Assembly: GCF_001039355.2 (NCBI RefSeq)
Contig: NW_019774447.1
Location: forward strand, 290,043 to 317,469
Source: Lingula anatina
Taxonomy: Eukaryota > Brachiopoda > Lingulata > Lingulida > Lingulidae
Reading direction: 5' to 3'
DNA length: 27,427 bases
Shown: positions 26,088-27,427 of the stretch, piece after piece
How positions within the stretch are numbered: the stretch's first letter is position 1
How the letters are laid out: the number at the start of each line of letters is the position of its first letter
Program-made: the position numbers and the translations under genes
The notes under the pieces: model-generated
Told to the model about the DNA's origin: nothing
The model's database searches: none
The model's input: only the letters and a program-made list of their open reading frames with translations

Positions 26088-26826
26088 CTAAAAATAATGA
26101 AGATAACATCAAATGAACACTCAATATAAATTAACATAGATAGATTATAACTCACATCAAAGTTTTTAAAAATCAATCTAACTTTAAGCTTTTGCACAAC
26201 CACTTCGATTGAAAAAAATTTACATGAATGCCACATTTTATAGTTTCTTTAAAATTTCACATCACATTCAACCATCTATTAAAACTGGAGCTCAGATGTA
26301 TGACAAGATAGCAGCAGAGTGAAGATGAGTGTTGCAGGCAGGCAAATGTTAACTATTTCTCTTGTACCACTTACTGTGAAGTTAAAAAATTACTAGAAAA
26401 AAAAGGATGTAGTGATGATTTAAAAGATTGTGTCATCAACCACTGTAGAAACCCCCACAGCAGTGGTACCTGACCCAGCAAAACTGCATGAGGTAAAAAA
26501 TCACACCTCACAACAAAGATTTAAATTCGAAAAACGTGGAAATAAAAAAGATGTGCACACGGGATTATACAAGGATTGGGGTAGAATGCACCAGATTTAT
26601 GAAAAGATGTCTTCAAACAGTGGCCATCTTGTCTTGAACAACATGAGTTAACTATAAATTTGTTTTTGCTAGGTTGTATTTGGTGTATTCTGGAATTGTA
26701 AAATTCCTTTGTACTCTGTGCTCATGTTGGAATAAGTTATCTATTTATCTATCTATGAATTAGAACAAAGCCGTGCATTTTATCCCATTTAAAGAGATGT
26801 TAAATTAGCTGATAACTATAACATAA
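26088..26826. other. NMT intron or upstream sequence, no exon recognised
   Basis: No further NMT exon is visible on the - strand, so the N-terminal exons lie beyond the window. On the + strand an open frame without an ATG start (26430-26651) reads PDPAKLHEVKNHTSQQRFKF and ends LVLNNMS. It is followed by TGTTGGAATAAG and a short (TATC)n at 26734-26755, an arrangement like the 3' end of some LINEs. The identity is uncertain. Confidence 0.35.
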
Positions 26827-27427
26827 CATAAGGCATTCTTCAGTCTGTCCAAGTCTCTTCCACTTCAGAGTAATGTTAACACATCCTTAAAAGAGAAATT
26901 ATTTGATACCCTCATTTCCCCAATCCTTACATACTGCTCAGAGATATGGGGCTACTCGGTGTCAACGGATAACTGCCCTACAGAAAAGTTGCACTTAAAA
27001 TTTTGCAAACAAATCCTTGGCCTCCATCAAAACGTATCAAACTATGTTGTATGCACTGAACTTGGCCGCCTTCCCTTCTATACCAAAATACAGTTTGCAT
27101 CTGTCAAACTATGGTGTAAAATTATTCAAATGTCTGATGCTACACTAATGAAACAAGCGTACATACAAGAGATAAATAGTTACAAGTTGCTGACACCCTA
27201 TGTCCCACCCGCAGTCCACACACTCAGACCAGCTTGTATGTCATGGTCTGAGGGTATCCGAAAAATCCTTTTCACATTTGGCCTTGGTGATGTGTGGCTT
27301 AGCCAGTCACCTCCAAAAAACTTCACCACAATTTTCAAACAAAGACAAACTGACCACTTTACCCAAATATGCAATAGCAAACTTCAAGCCAACAGTAAAT
27401 TATCTCTTTTCCGTATACTTAACCAAA
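26827..27427 (+). mobile_element. Non-LTR retrotransposon reverse transcriptase, C-terminal part
   Basis: An uninterrupted 200-codon frame runs from just after TAA at 26824-26826 to the window end. It opens KAFFSLSKSLPLQ, then LFDTLISPILTYCSEIWG and EKLHLKFCKQILGL, then CTELGRLPFY. This order (KAFFSL, FD-x-L-x-x-P-I-L-x-Y-x-x-E-x-WG, LKFCK-x-x-L-G, GELGR-like) is characteristic of the thumb and C-terminal region of LINE reverse transcriptases, probably of a CR1/L2/Jockey-like clade. The 5' part of the element is missing, as in most LINE copies. The lack of stops suggests a young insertion. It is antisense to NMT and probably in one of its introns. Confidence 0.75.

Overview
The window is nuclear DNA from an animal, almost certainly an invertebrate. 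It is AT-rich, its genes are split by GT-AG introns of about 0.2-2 kb, and it is dense in short inverted-repeat transposons and tandem repeats. A lophotrochozoan such as a mollusc would fit, but this is an impression from base composition and repeat style, not a proof. No bacterial, organellar or viral gene organisation is visible.

Layout: (1) 1-557 holds a short minisatellite and the terminal exon of an unidentified small membrane protein on the + strand. (2) 558-4270 has no convincing gene. It carries a 23-bp tandem repeat, a duplication of about 320 bp around a single N, and a deleted Tc1-like transposon with a transposase N-terminal remnant. (3) 4274-8814 (-) is a complete six-exon gene for a chondroitin polymerizing factor (CHPF/CHPF2 type, 784 aa). 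(4) 8956-15281 (+) is a complete gene for the 26S proteasome ATPase Rpt6 (PSMC5, 405 aa). Two of its exons appear twice around a single N, most likely two haplotypes placed side by side in the assembly. (5) 17532-26087 (-) holds the ten 3'-most exons (368 residues plus one split codon) of glycylpeptide N-myristoyltransferase (NMT); the N-terminal exons lie beyond the window. (6) 26827-27427 (+) is the C-terminal part of a non-LTR retrotransposon reverse transcriptase, running off the end.

The three main genes are unrelated housekeeping or biosynthetic functions: Golgi glycosaminoglycan synthesis, protein degradation and protein lipidation. CHPF and PSMC5 are divergent, with only 141 bp between start codons, so a shared promoter is likely. 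PSMC5 and NMT are convergent. There is no sign of a cooperating gene system.

The most unusual structure is in NMT. In two places an exon-intron junction, including coding bases and splice-site sequence, has been amplified into a tandem repeat in the adjoining intron (about twelve extra copies at 25234-26014 and three at 17965-18133). This leaves strings of decoy splice-site-like sequences next to real exons. Exon coordinates were derived by reading splice sites and protein similarity by eye; no database search was run.
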